Below are positions 27,201 through 33,578 of a stretch of 64,000 bases of DNA, piece by piece. Position numbers and translations under genes: made by a program. The stretch comes from Rhodobiaceae bacterium (GTDB lineage Bacteria > Pseudomonadota > Alphaproteobacteria > Parvibaculales > Parvibaculaceae), in the NCBI GenBank assembly GCA_003330885.1, contig CP030277.1, positions 1,860,001-1,924,000 on the forward strand, written 5' to 3'. The stretch's first letter is position 1; each line of letters begins with the position of its first letter. Below the pieces are notes generated by a model that was not told the origin of the DNA, searched no databases, and worked only from the letters and a program-made list of their open reading frames with translations.

Positions 27201-27693
27201 GGCGAGCGGTCTCGTTCGAAGCGGCGTTGGTGAAAAGTATCTCACCATTCTCAAAAACCATGGAGTCCAGGCTGATGGCCTCCGGGTCGATGGAAACATC
27301 TAGCGCACTGTTGCCATTGTCCCCCCAGTTAATTTGTCCATTCTCATCACGAATGACATGAGCGCTGAAATCCAGCGCTCGGACCCGCACCACATCAACT
27401 TCGGCACGCAGCAATGGCGCGAGGGCCACCTCACCTTCCAACGTACCAACGCGTGCGAGGGGTACATCAGCGCTGCCACCACCGATCGACAATTCGCCCA
27501 GACTGAAACGGGGCGCTGGCAGGATCACGAAATTGATGTCTCCCGCGATCGTGACATCTCGTCCGACAGCCTCGGAAATCTGGGACTCAATCTCTGCGCG
27601 AAAGGCATTCCAGTCGACAATGCTCGGCCCCACCAATGCAGCGAACAGAAGCAGAATGACAAAGCCCGCTATATAAGAAAGAACCGAATTCAC
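24256..27693 (-). CDS. AsmA family protein
   Basis: Large (1145-residue) envelope protein: one N-terminal transmembrane anchor (VLSYIAGFVILLLFAALVG) and a long periplasmic part of repeated beta-strand groove units typical of AsmA/TamB-like bridges, now thought to carry lipids between inner and outer membrane. WNAFRAEIESQISEAVGRDVTIAGDI after the anchor is the AsmA N-terminal hallmark, and TLSGKGSLALTEGELNGFDLEAF in the C-terminal part is the AsmA_2 signature. The start is GTG at 27693, as no ATG precedes the anchor. Divergent from the DUF4169 gene. Confidence 0.92.
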   Translation of the reverse strand: MNSVLSYIAGFVILLLFAALVGPSIVDWNAFRAEIESQISEAVGRDVTIAGDINFVILPAPRFSLGELSIGGGSADVPLARVGTLEGEVALAPLLRAEVDVVRVRALDFSAHVIRDENGQINWGDNGNSALDVSIDPEAISLDSMVFENGEILFTNAASNETARLLNVTGELTATSLVGPLKFDGQFDHESAPYVVSISTGAFGGDRAFPVNIDIAAPEHGWDSSFSGLSTEATTAARLDGTFEFRLGQSEVDGELSSFLQMTAGFVGNSEEISLRDVELAIADATFKGEIEIGLEGGPSIAADLSGARLAVDEVLEQFQAAALPVANLRIPEVLVGALALHVVDLSYGAARTSNVQADVRVEDGALLFDSLSAEFPGDTTTLVKGTISTVQGTPRFDGSLEAAIGNPSALARWLDELAQSEPLTHGAKEYESGPIRLQTELALQPTLLQAYSLSMVSGDEGEASAPVTGGLSFALRGRPALSVELRGAFLDVSWMNGFLDAQKVSDRLDLAAFDAIAILGFDRLVLSDAVLTDVDVSASLAEGVLSIERFVSVLNGTNEISAAGTVSNIGPLATGDLEGTISAGLATSIGSYLLGVDVPSPDGGALAYVMLGAETEEGHSASLSLSGEAGGSAVSLELNRQRVGSAPLADKMDLVFTLENPNVQSLLDQLYVEPTAPIDGFGRLSVELSGQTDGPLDTSMRFSAGDFTGSFTGKTDAPLDAPKFAGRFEVSAPTFGLASQVVGWQGGMAELISANARDGAFVAGGGLEWAADRIGLSEVEAIAGAFRASGGGSIDFGGAIPSVEANISLGSVLLDPLFVADGTDPWSADPLDWSSLAGLKGALALTVSKASVANFVLEDIAAQGSLADGVLSFTPVTAELASGRLTMGARFEGGDGVPGLGLTLAAENISVDRVSEMLFSEELASGEATASLQLEGQGRSLLGLVSTLSGKGSLALTEGELNGFDLEAFRTALDGLSTMDDFDAVAAVHLDNGRARLIGIEGDFSIDEGILKYVPSEVAVSGANGIEVTALADLVRLEADVETDVTLTGEKPLPPMSMVLAGPFQMLERRNDTLAIQQAVSQMLLVRDIEEAGIEDLPDELRDLIVGPDSGSELDAPLEGVIEELVPEDSQDPGAPRPVERPTN

Positions 27694-27813
27694 TAACGAC
27701 CGCTCCGCGCCCCCGAGACACCGTCATTTATCGGTGTCCTACTTGCTTTATTTTTGCTCTCATCGACACTGTTCCACATCTGGTGCCAGACAGAGCCAAT
27801 TGGTAGACAAACT

Positions 27814-28056
27814 ATGGATTCTAAAGGCAAAAATATAGTCGATTTCGGGTCCGCGCGAAAAAACCTGAAAAACAAGAAGAAGGCAGACCAGCGCGCTGCC
27901 AAGGAAAAACAGGCAGAAGAGAACCGAGTGAAGTTTGGCCGGACGAAAGCCGAAAAAAGCCGAGACAAACAAATGAAAGACCAAAACCAGAAGCGGCATG
28001 ACGAAAGCAAGATAGAACCCTTGTTTCCGGCCCCATCACAGGATCCAAAAGAATGA
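27814..28056 (+). CDS. DUF4169 family protein
   Basis: 80-residue, extremely basic and polar protein; NIVDFGSARKNLKN at the start and the block AEENRVKFGRTKAEKSRDK are the DUF4169 hallmarks. It should form a single charged helix. Function unknown; the family is restricted mostly to alphaproteobacteria. The frame is open further upstream, but ATG 27814 begins at the conserved part. Its TGA overlaps the ATG of the CoA-transferase gene (ATGA). Confidence 0.85.
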   Translation: MDSKGKNIVDFGSARKNLKNKKKADQRAAKEKQAEENRVKFGRTKAEKSRDKQMKDQNQKRHDESKIEPLFPAPSQDPKE

Positions 28057-29228
28057 GCTCAACCACCTCCCCGACACCTGGTCCCTTTGCCGGCCTCAAG
28101 GTTATTGATCTGACTAGGGTCCTAGCAGGTCCCTATTGCACCATGCTTTTGGCCGACTTTGGCGCTGACGTCATCAAAGTGGAGGTACCTGAACGGGGAG
28201 ATGATGCGCGGCATATCGGTCCCTTCATTGAAGATAAATCGACCTATTTTATGTCGCTCAATCGAGGAAAGCGCTCTATCGCCCTGAACCTAAAAGACGA
28301 TGATGACCGCAAAACCTTCGAGACACTTCTGGAAACAGCTGATGTGGTCGTGGAAAACTACCGCCCTGGTGCCTTTGACAAACTGGGCTATGACTGGGAA
28401 ACGCTTCACAAAAGGTACCCCTCTCTCATCCTGGCCTCCGCCAGTGGCTTCGGCCAGACCGGCCCCTATAGCAAAAGACCTGCCTATGACATGGTCGTGC
28501 AAGCAATGGGCGGCATTATGAGTCTGACGGGCCATGAGGGAGATCCACCCACCCGCGTGGGATCATCCATTGGAGACATCGGCGCCGGGCTCTTTACCGC
28601 CATTGGAGTGGCCTCCGCGCTCTTCCATCGCGAAAAAACCGGTGAGGCCACCCGCATTGACGTCGCGATGCTGGATTGTCAGGTCGCCATCCTCGAAAAC
28701 GGGATCGCACGTTACCTCGCCACCGGCCAGATCCCCGGCCGCCTGGGCTCCAGACATCCCTCAATCGCCCCGTTCCAGGCATTTGCCACCGCTGACCGCC
28801 ACATCGTCATCGCAGCAGGGAATGACATTCTGTTTGCCCGCATGGCAAAAGCCATCGGTGCGCTGGACCTGATTGATGATGACCGCTTCGCTGACAATGA
28901 TTTACGACGGCACAATGTCGATGCCTTGTCGGAAGCTATGGAGACAACACTGAAGACACAGCCCGCAGAGCATTGGCTCACTATTCTAGAGGATGCTGGC
29001 ATCCCTAGTGGGCCGATAAACAATGTCGAACAGGTTCTACAAGATCCCCAGGTCATCGCGCGCAATATGGTCATCCAAGCAAACGATCCAGACATTGGCC
29101 CAATCAAAATGCCTGGAAATCCAATCAAGTTCTCAGCCTTTCCAGATCCCTCTGAACGCCCTGCCGCCCCTGCGCTTGATGGCGACCGGGAGGCCATATT
29201 GTCAGAAGCAGACGTGCCAAAAGCTTGA
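28053..29228 (+). CDS. CaiB/BaiF family CoA-transferase
   Basis: Class III CoA-transferase. FAGLKVIDLTRVLAGPYCTMLLADFGADVIKVE is the N-terminal family signature (quoted here by its ends, FAGLKVIDLTR and GADVIKVE); the catalytic Asp is expected in the later YDMVVQAMGGIMSLTG region (YD at about 149). 391 residues is normal. The substrate (formyl-CoA, carnitine, mesaconate, alpha-methylacyl and others) cannot be told from sequence. Translationally coupled to DUF4169. Confidence 0.9.
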   Translation: MSSTTSPTPGPFAGLKVIDLTRVLAGPYCTMLLADFGADVIKVEVPERGDDARHIGPFIEDKSTYFMSLNRGKRSIALNLKDDDDRKTFETLLETADVVVENYRPGAFDKLGYDWETLHKRYPSLILASASGFGQTGPYSKRPAYDMVVQAMGGIMSLTGHEGDPPTRVGSSIGDIGAGLFTAIGVASALFHREKTGEATRIDVAMLDCQVAILENGIARYLATGQIPGRLGSRHPSIAPFQAFATADRHIVIAAGNDILFARMAKAIGALDLIDDDRFADNDLRRHNVDALSEAMETTLKTQPAEHWLTILEDAGIPSGPINNVEQVLQDPQVIARNMVIQANDPDIGPIKMPGNPIKFSAFPDPSERPAAPALDGDREAILSEADVPKA

Positions 29229-29250
29229 TAAAACCATTGGCTCGTCCTAT

Positions 29251-29279
29251 TTGACAGAATATGACTGACCAGTCAGTAT
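29251..29279 (+). promoter_or_regulatory. Promoter of the tetR gene
   Basis: A perfect -35 box TTGACA (29251-29256) followed after 17 bases by CAGTAT (29274-29279), which keeps the key A and final T of a -10 box. It lies 23 bases upstream of the TetR start and encloses the palindromic operator. Confidence 0.6.
29264..29277. promoter_or_regulatory. Palindromic operator of the TetR regulator
   Basis: ACTGAC-CA-GTCAGT, two perfect 6-base half sites. The position between -35 and -10 would block RNA polymerase, so negative autoregulation by the adjacent TetR protein is the natural reading. Similar ACTGAC/GTCAGT dyads are frequent as TetR/AcrR-type operators. Confidence 0.7.
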
Positions 29280-29301
29280 TTTCTGCGAGCTGGAGTGTGC
29301 C

Positions 29302-29937
29302 ATGGATCTCAAACTTGTCGAAACGTCATCTGAACCCAAAACCATCAAGCGGAACAATGAGCGGCCCAAACAGATATTAAGTGCCGCAGTCGAGCTTTTT
29401 CGGGACCGAGGGTTTGAGGCAACCCGCCTTGAGGACGTGGCCGACAAGGCAGGCGTCTCCAAGGCCACGATCTATCTCTATTTTGAGAGCAAAGAAGACC
29501 TGTTTTTCGCCCTAATTCGGGAAAAAGTAGTTCCCATGCTCGAGCAAACGATCGCCCAGGCAGAAGCATTTGAAGGACCGGCATCTGAGTTCCTGCGCCT
29601 CAAGGCCCAAAGCGTCGGACGCCTGTTTGCACATTCCGAACAGGGAGCCATTCTGAAACTCGTGATATCAGAAGCCCGCCGATTCCCTGACCTGACCGAC
29701 TATTATCGGACGGAAGTCCCGGAGCGCGGCCTGGAAAACATTGCCAAAATGGTCCGCCGGGGTATCGATGAAGGGGAATTTCGTGAATGCGATGAAAGGG
29801 CTGCCGCGACTGCCTTCATGTTTCCATTGTTAATGAACGGGATATGGATGAATTCCGTGGGCCCCGATGAGATCGTCGACCCCGATGCAGCGATTAACTT
29901 CCATTGCGAGAATTTCATTCGAGGGTTGAGCATCTAG
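29302..29937 (+). CDS. TetR/AcrR-family transcriptional regulator
   Basis: 211 residues. N-terminal HTH: ILSAAVELFRDRGFEATRLEDVADKAGVSKATIYLYFESKEDLFFALI (helix 3 at about SKATIYLYF, 51-59). The C-terminal ligand domain matches the TetR_C group with FPDLTDYYRTEV, seen in regulators that act on efflux or xenobiotic genes. GGAG lies seven bases before the ATG. Neighbours are a CoA-transferase upstream and a haloalkane dehalogenase downstream in the same direction. Ligand unknown. Confidence 0.93.
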   Translation: MDLKLVETSSEPKTIKRNNERPKQILSAAVELFRDRGFEATRLEDVADKAGVSKATIYLYFESKEDLFFALIREKVVPMLEQTIAQAEAFEGPASEFLRLKAQSVGRLFAHSEQGAILKLVISEARRFPDLTDYYRTEVPERGLENIAKMVRRGIDEGEFRECDERAAATAFMFPLLMNGIWMNSVGPDEIVDPDAAINFHCENFIRGLSI

Positions 29938-29972
29938 GCGCTTCACATTCCCGTGCACATAAACAAGTCAGC

Positions 29973-30001
29973 TTGACCCCTCTCTCCCTCCCTGCTCTGA
30001 T
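29973..30001 (+). promoter_or_regulatory. Candidate promoter of the dehalogenase gene
   Basis: TTGACC (29973-29978) and TCTGAT (29996-30001) with 17-base spacing. Transcription would start near 30008, just before the palindrome at 30011. The -10 box is only a four-of-six match. Confidence 0.45.
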
Positions 30002-30010
30002 CCCTCAGAA

Positions 30011-30027
30011 GGTTGCAATTTGCAACC
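30011..30027. promoter_or_regulatory. 17-base palindrome at the dehalogenase promoter
   Basis: GGTTGCAA-T-TTGCAACC: perfect 8-base arms around one central base. It would lie at about +3 to +20 of the predicted transcript, a classic roadblock position for a repressor, 29 bases before the start codon. The sequence is unrelated to the ACTGAC dyad upstream of tetR, so either the TetR protein has two site types or a different regulator acts here. Confidence 0.6.
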
Positions 30028-30056
30028 CGAACTAGAAAAAATTGGGGGGATGACGC

Positions 30057-31046
30057 ATGGCACTGGATTTTAAACTCACGCGCCGAGGTATTCTAACAGC
30101 AGGTGCCGCAGCCGGTGCCGCCACCGCACTCCCAGCTCACGCGAATGAAAAGCCGATCAGCGCGGAGCCCCTCGCATCAAAACGCGCCAAAGCCCTGGAT
30201 CTTGAAATGTCCTATGTCGAGATTGGGGAGGGCGATCCCATCATCTTCCTCCACGGCAATCCAACATCGTCCTACCTGTGGCACAACATCATGCCCTATG
30301 CAGCACCCTTTGGCCGCTGCATCGCGCCAGATCTCATTGGCATGGGTGGATCCGACAAGCGTCCCTTGGTTGAAGGTGAAGACCCGGACGCCCGCTACGG
30401 ATTCTTTGAACATCAGAAATATCTGGATGCTCTTTTGGAAAACCTTGGGGTGACGGAAAACGTCACTCTGGTCATCCACGATTGGGGATCAGCGCTTGGT
30501 TTCGACTGGGCCCGTCGCAACGAGGACAAGGTCAAAGGCATTTGCTTCATGGAAGGCTTCACAAGGCCTTTCTCCTATTCAGAGATGGATTGGTTTCCAT
30601 GGGTGATGTTCAAGTCATTCAAATCGGGCCTAGGTGATTGGATGGTGCTGGAACAAAACATGTTTGTAGACCAGGTTCTGCCAGCATCGGTGCTGCGAGA
30701 GCTGAGCGAAGAAGAAATGGGTCACTACCGAGCTCCTTACTTGAATGCCGGTGAAGACAGGCGCCCCACCCTTACCTGGCCCCGCGAAGTGCCTTTTGAC
30801 GGAGAGCCGGAGGATACGCATGCCATGGTCGTACAATTGTCAGAATGGTTACAGACCAACGACCTGCCCAAGCTCTTTGTAAATGCCGAGCCAGGTGCAT
30901 TGATCCAGGGCGAGGTGCGCGACTTCGTGCGGACCTGGAAGAACCAGGAAGAGATCACCGTGCGCGGCATCCATTTCATTCAAGAGGACAGCCCCCACGA
31001 GATCGGAGCAGCACTCGAAAAATGGATCCCGAAGGTGCAGGCCTAG
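30057..31046 (+). CDS. Tat-exported haloalkane dehalogenase (HLD-II type)
   Basis: Alpha/beta hydrolase that cleaves carbon-halogen bonds. All five functional residues of subfamily II are visible: nucleophile D142 with halide-binding W143 (IHDWGS), second halide ligand N68 (LHGNPTSS), catalytic acid E166 (CFMEGF) and base H314 (EDSPHEIG). A twin-arginine signal (LTRRGILTAGAAAGAATALPAHA, residues 7-29) precedes the enzyme, so it should be exported folded to the periplasm, unusual among characterised members. GGGGGGA precedes the ATG. 329 residues. Substrate range unknown. Confidence 0.9.
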   Translation: MALDFKLTRRGILTAGAAAGAATALPAHANEKPISAEPLASKRAKALDLEMSYVEIGEGDPIIFLHGNPTSSYLWHNIMPYAAPFGRCIAPDLIGMGGSDKRPLVEGEDPDARYGFFEHQKYLDALLENLGVTENVTLVIHDWGSALGFDWARRNEDKVKGICFMEGFTRPFSYSEMDWFPWVMFKSFKSGLGDWMVLEQNMFVDQVLPASVLRELSEEEMGHYRAPYLNAGEDRRPTLTWPREVPFDGEPEDTHAMVVQLSEWLQTNDLPKLFVNAEPGALIQGEVRDFVRTWKNQEEITVRGIHFIQEDSPHEIGAALEKWIPKVQA

Positions 31047-31047
31047 A

Positions 31048-32451
31048 TCAGAGGGAAACGATCTTGCCAGGGTTGAGAATGTTCTGAGGGTCAAGCGCCC
31101 GTTTGATGGTCCGCATCATATTGACCCCCTGACCAATCTCTTCTTCAAGGAAGGCCATTTTCCCCAAGCCAATCCCGTGCTCACCAGTACAGGTCCCTTC
31201 CAGCGCCAAGGCACGACGCACCATGCGATCATGCAACCTCCGCGCTTCGGCCATATCGCGGCGGTTCTCGGGATCGATCAGCATGATCGTGTGAAAATTG
31301 CCGTCGCCCACATGGCCGACAATCGGCGCAGTAAGGAAGGAAGCGTCCAGATCTGCTTTGGTCTCCCGAAGGCACCGAGCAAGATTTGAAATTGGCACAC
31401 ACACATCTGTTGTCATGCCCTTTTTTCCTGGCTCCAGGGCCAGCGATGCGTAGTACGCATTATGACGCGCTTCCCAAAGCCGTGTCCGCTCTTCTGCATT
31501 GGTGGTCCAGGTGAAATCCCCGCCTTGATACTCGGACGCGATCGCCGCAAAACGTTCGGACTGCTCTTTGACGCTCGCATCAGTTCCATGAAACTCAAGA
31601 AACAACATCGGGCTCACTGGCAGATCCAAATTTGAGTAGGCGTTGCAGGCTGCAACCTGCACCTCATCCAACACCTCAATCCGCGCAACCGGCAAACCTG
31701 ATTGAATGGTTTCAATCACTGCGTCAATTGCCCCGTCGAGACTCTCAAATGGACAGACACCACCCGCTATTGCTTCGGGGATACCCTGCAGCCGGAGTGT
31801 AAGTTCGGTAATGATCCCCAGTGTCCCTTCCGAACCAACCAGCAAACGCGTGAGGTCATATCCTGCGGCCGATTTCCGGGCCCGCCCACCGGTGGTGACA
31901 ATCTCGCCAGTGGCGAGCACCGCTGTGACGCTCAACACACTGTCCCGCATGGTGCCATACCGTACGGCATTCGTGCCGGATGCCCGCGTCGCGGCCATAC
32001 CGCCGAGACTTGCATCCGCCCCAGGGTCAATAGGAAAAAAGAGGCCTGTGTCCCGCAAATAGGCGTTGAGCTGTTTGCGCGTCACGCCTGGCTGAACACG
32101 ACAGTCTAAGTCCGCCGCATGCACTTCAAGTACGTCATTCATTTGGGATAAGTCGATGGTGACACCACCTTGAACAGCGCTCACTTGTCCCTCAAGGGAC
32201 GTGCCAGTGCCAAACGCAATGACGGGCACTTGAGCAGCCGCACAAATCTTGACGATCTGCGCCACCTCCTCCGTTGATGCGGCAAACGCCACCGCATCCG
32301 GCGCATGGGTTTCATGCCAGCTTTCGTCATGCCCATGGGCATCTCGCACGGCGGCACCCAGCTGAAGACGGTCGCCCAGCAAATCCTGCAAATCAGAAAC
32401 CACACCGACAAGACGGTCTTGGTCAGCGTTTATTGTCGATGCCTCATCCAT
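31048..32451 (-). CDS. FAD-linked 2-hydroxyacid dehydrogenase/oxidase (GlcD/D-lactate dehydrogenase type)
   Basis: 467-residue flavoprotein of the VAO/PCMH fold. The FAD-binding domain has VIAFGTGTSLEGQV (about 97-110) and the GYDLTRLLVGSEGTLGIITELTL block; the C-terminal FAD-oxidase domain ends with GEHGIGLGKMAFLEEEIG. Relatives oxidise glycolate or D-lactate to the keto acid and pass electrons to cytochrome c or quinone. No GlcE or GlcF partners are nearby, which favours a D-lactate-type single-subunit enzyme. Convergent with the dehalogenase, with a one-base gap. Confidence 0.9.
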   Translation of the reverse strand: MDEASTINADQDRLVGVVSDLQDLLGDRLQLGAAVRDAHGHDESWHETHAPDAVAFAASTEEVAQIVKICAAAQVPVIAFGTGTSLEGQVSAVQGGVTIDLSQMNDVLEVHAADLDCRVQPGVTRKQLNAYLRDTGLFFPIDPGADASLGGMAATRASGTNAVRYGTMRDSVLSVTAVLATGEIVTTGGRARKSAAGYDLTRLLVGSEGTLGIITELTLRLQGIPEAIAGGVCPFESLDGAIDAVIETIQSGLPVARIEVLDEVQVAACNAYSNLDLPVSPMLFLEFHGTDASVKEQSERFAAIASEYQGGDFTWTTNAEERTRLWEARHNAYYASLALEPGKKGMTTDVCVPISNLARCLRETKADLDASFLTAPIVGHVGDGNFHTIMLIDPENRRDMAEARRLHDRMVRRALALEGTCTGEHGIGLGKMAFLEEEIGQGVNMMRTIKRALDPQNILNPGKIVSL

Positions 32452-32574
32452 CTGGTCACTTTAACACGGAATATGAGAACAATCAGATCACCTCTGGCCT
32501 TTGGCATGGGTCTGTACTCAGGCTATGATCAGGAAAAGCCACCCAAATGTGGAAGTAACGGTAAGGAGTTATCG

Positions 32575-33078
32575 ATGCCCGGAGCCTATTCAGAGCCTTT
32601 TGAAGCCCCTTTGCGGAAAGTGGAAAGCGACTGGATAGACCTGAACGGCCACATGAATATGGCCTATTACAACCTGCTCTTTGATGAGGGACTGGATGCC
32701 CTTTTCAATGAACTGGGCATCGGCTGGGAATACACAAAACAGGGCGAAGGCTCCTGCTTTACCGCAGAGATCCATGTCACCTATCTCGATGAGCTCAGTG
32801 AAGGGGAGCCTGTAAGGGTAACTTATCAACTGTTGGATTGGGATGAGAAGCGCCTACATCTCTTTGGACGCATGTATCACGCCACCGAGGGCTACCTTGC
32901 TGCCACATCTGAGCAGATGGCCATACATGTAGACATGAAGTCCAGGCGGGCCGCACCGATGCCGGAAAGCGTGCAAGAAGTCGCAGCGGCAATCATGAAA
33001 GATCACAAGTCTCTCGACCAGCCAGAACAGGCAGGCCGTGTGATCGGTATCCGACGTAAAAAGGAACAAACAGCCTGA
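32575..33078 (+). CDS. Hotdog-fold thioesterase (4-hydroxybenzoyl-CoA thioesterase family)
   Basis: 167 residues. WIDLNGHMNMAYY carries the active-site Asp and Asn of the 4HBT family, followed by the hotdog strand order with EIHVTYLDELSEGEPVRV and FGRMYHATEGYLAATSEQ. It probably hydrolyses an acyl-CoA; related proteins act in carnitine/betaine degradation. The frame is open from 32305, but AAGGAG six bases before ATG 32575 sets the start. First of three coupled genes: its TGA overlaps the next ATG (TGATG). Confidence 0.87.
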   Translation: MPGAYSEPFEAPLRKVESDWIDLNGHMNMAYYNLLFDEGLDALFNELGIGWEYTKQGEGSCFTAEIHVTYLDELSEGEPVRVTYQLLDWDEKRLHLFGRMYHATEGYLAATSEQMAIHVDMKSRRAAPMPESVQEVAAAIMKDHKSLDQPEQAGRVIGIRRKKEQTA

Positions 33079-33578
33079 TGCGAAAACTGTTTGCCATTCT
33101 CGCTCTCTGTCTCCTGGGATCACCGACAACCGCCCTTGCCTTCGCAGACTGTTCTGCCGTTCCGGCGCCAGGCGTCGACTGGTCCAGATGTTTCCTCGAA
33201 GAATCCAACTTCATAGACAGTGACCTGACGGACGCAAAGCTTGTCGACACAAGGTTACAACGGGCAGACCTCTCCCGCACCATCTTCAATGGCGTTGACG
33301 CGAGGGACGCCAAATTTGTGGGTGCGGAACTCGGCGGCGCGAGCTTCATCGGCGCGAACCTGCGCAAGGCTGACATGACCAAAGCCAATCTAGAAGGTGC
33401 GGATCTCTCGGAAAGTAACCTCCGCCGAACCCGCCTCTTTAGAGCCAACCTAAGAGGCGCCAACTTTACAGGCGCGCTGCTCGATCAAACAGACCTGTTG
33501 AATGCTGATCTCACGGGCGCCACCTGGACAGATGGCACACGGATTTGCGCTGAAGGGTCGATTGGCCGCTGCAAATGA
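33078..33578 (+). CDS. Secreted pentapeptide-repeat protein
   Basis: 166 residues: Sec signal peptide (LFAILALCLLGSPTTALA), then about 20 tandem A(D/N)LXX repeats such as LQRADLSRT, FVGAELGGA, FIGANLRKA, MTKANLEGA and LFRANLRGA, which fold into a right-handed quadrilateral beta helix. Two cysteine pairs (DCSAVP/SRCFLE at the start, RICAEG/GRCK at the end) could cap the helix with disulfides. Function unknown. It overlaps the thioesterase upstream and the ClC gene downstream (ATGA), so the three are translated together. Confidence 0.9.
   Translation: MRKLFAILALCLLGSPTTALAFADCSAVPAPGVDWSRCFLEESNFIDSDLTDAKLVDTRLQRADLSRTIFNGVDARDAKFVGAELGGASFIGANLRKADMTKANLEGADLSESNLRRTRLFRANLRGANFTGALLDQTDLLNADLTGATWTDGTRICAEGSIGRCK

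Noticed and set aside
28712-29197. 161-codon minus-strand frame opposite the CoA-transferase gene
   Set aside because: Shadow of a well-conserved gene, Ser/Arg-rich translation, no ribosome site.
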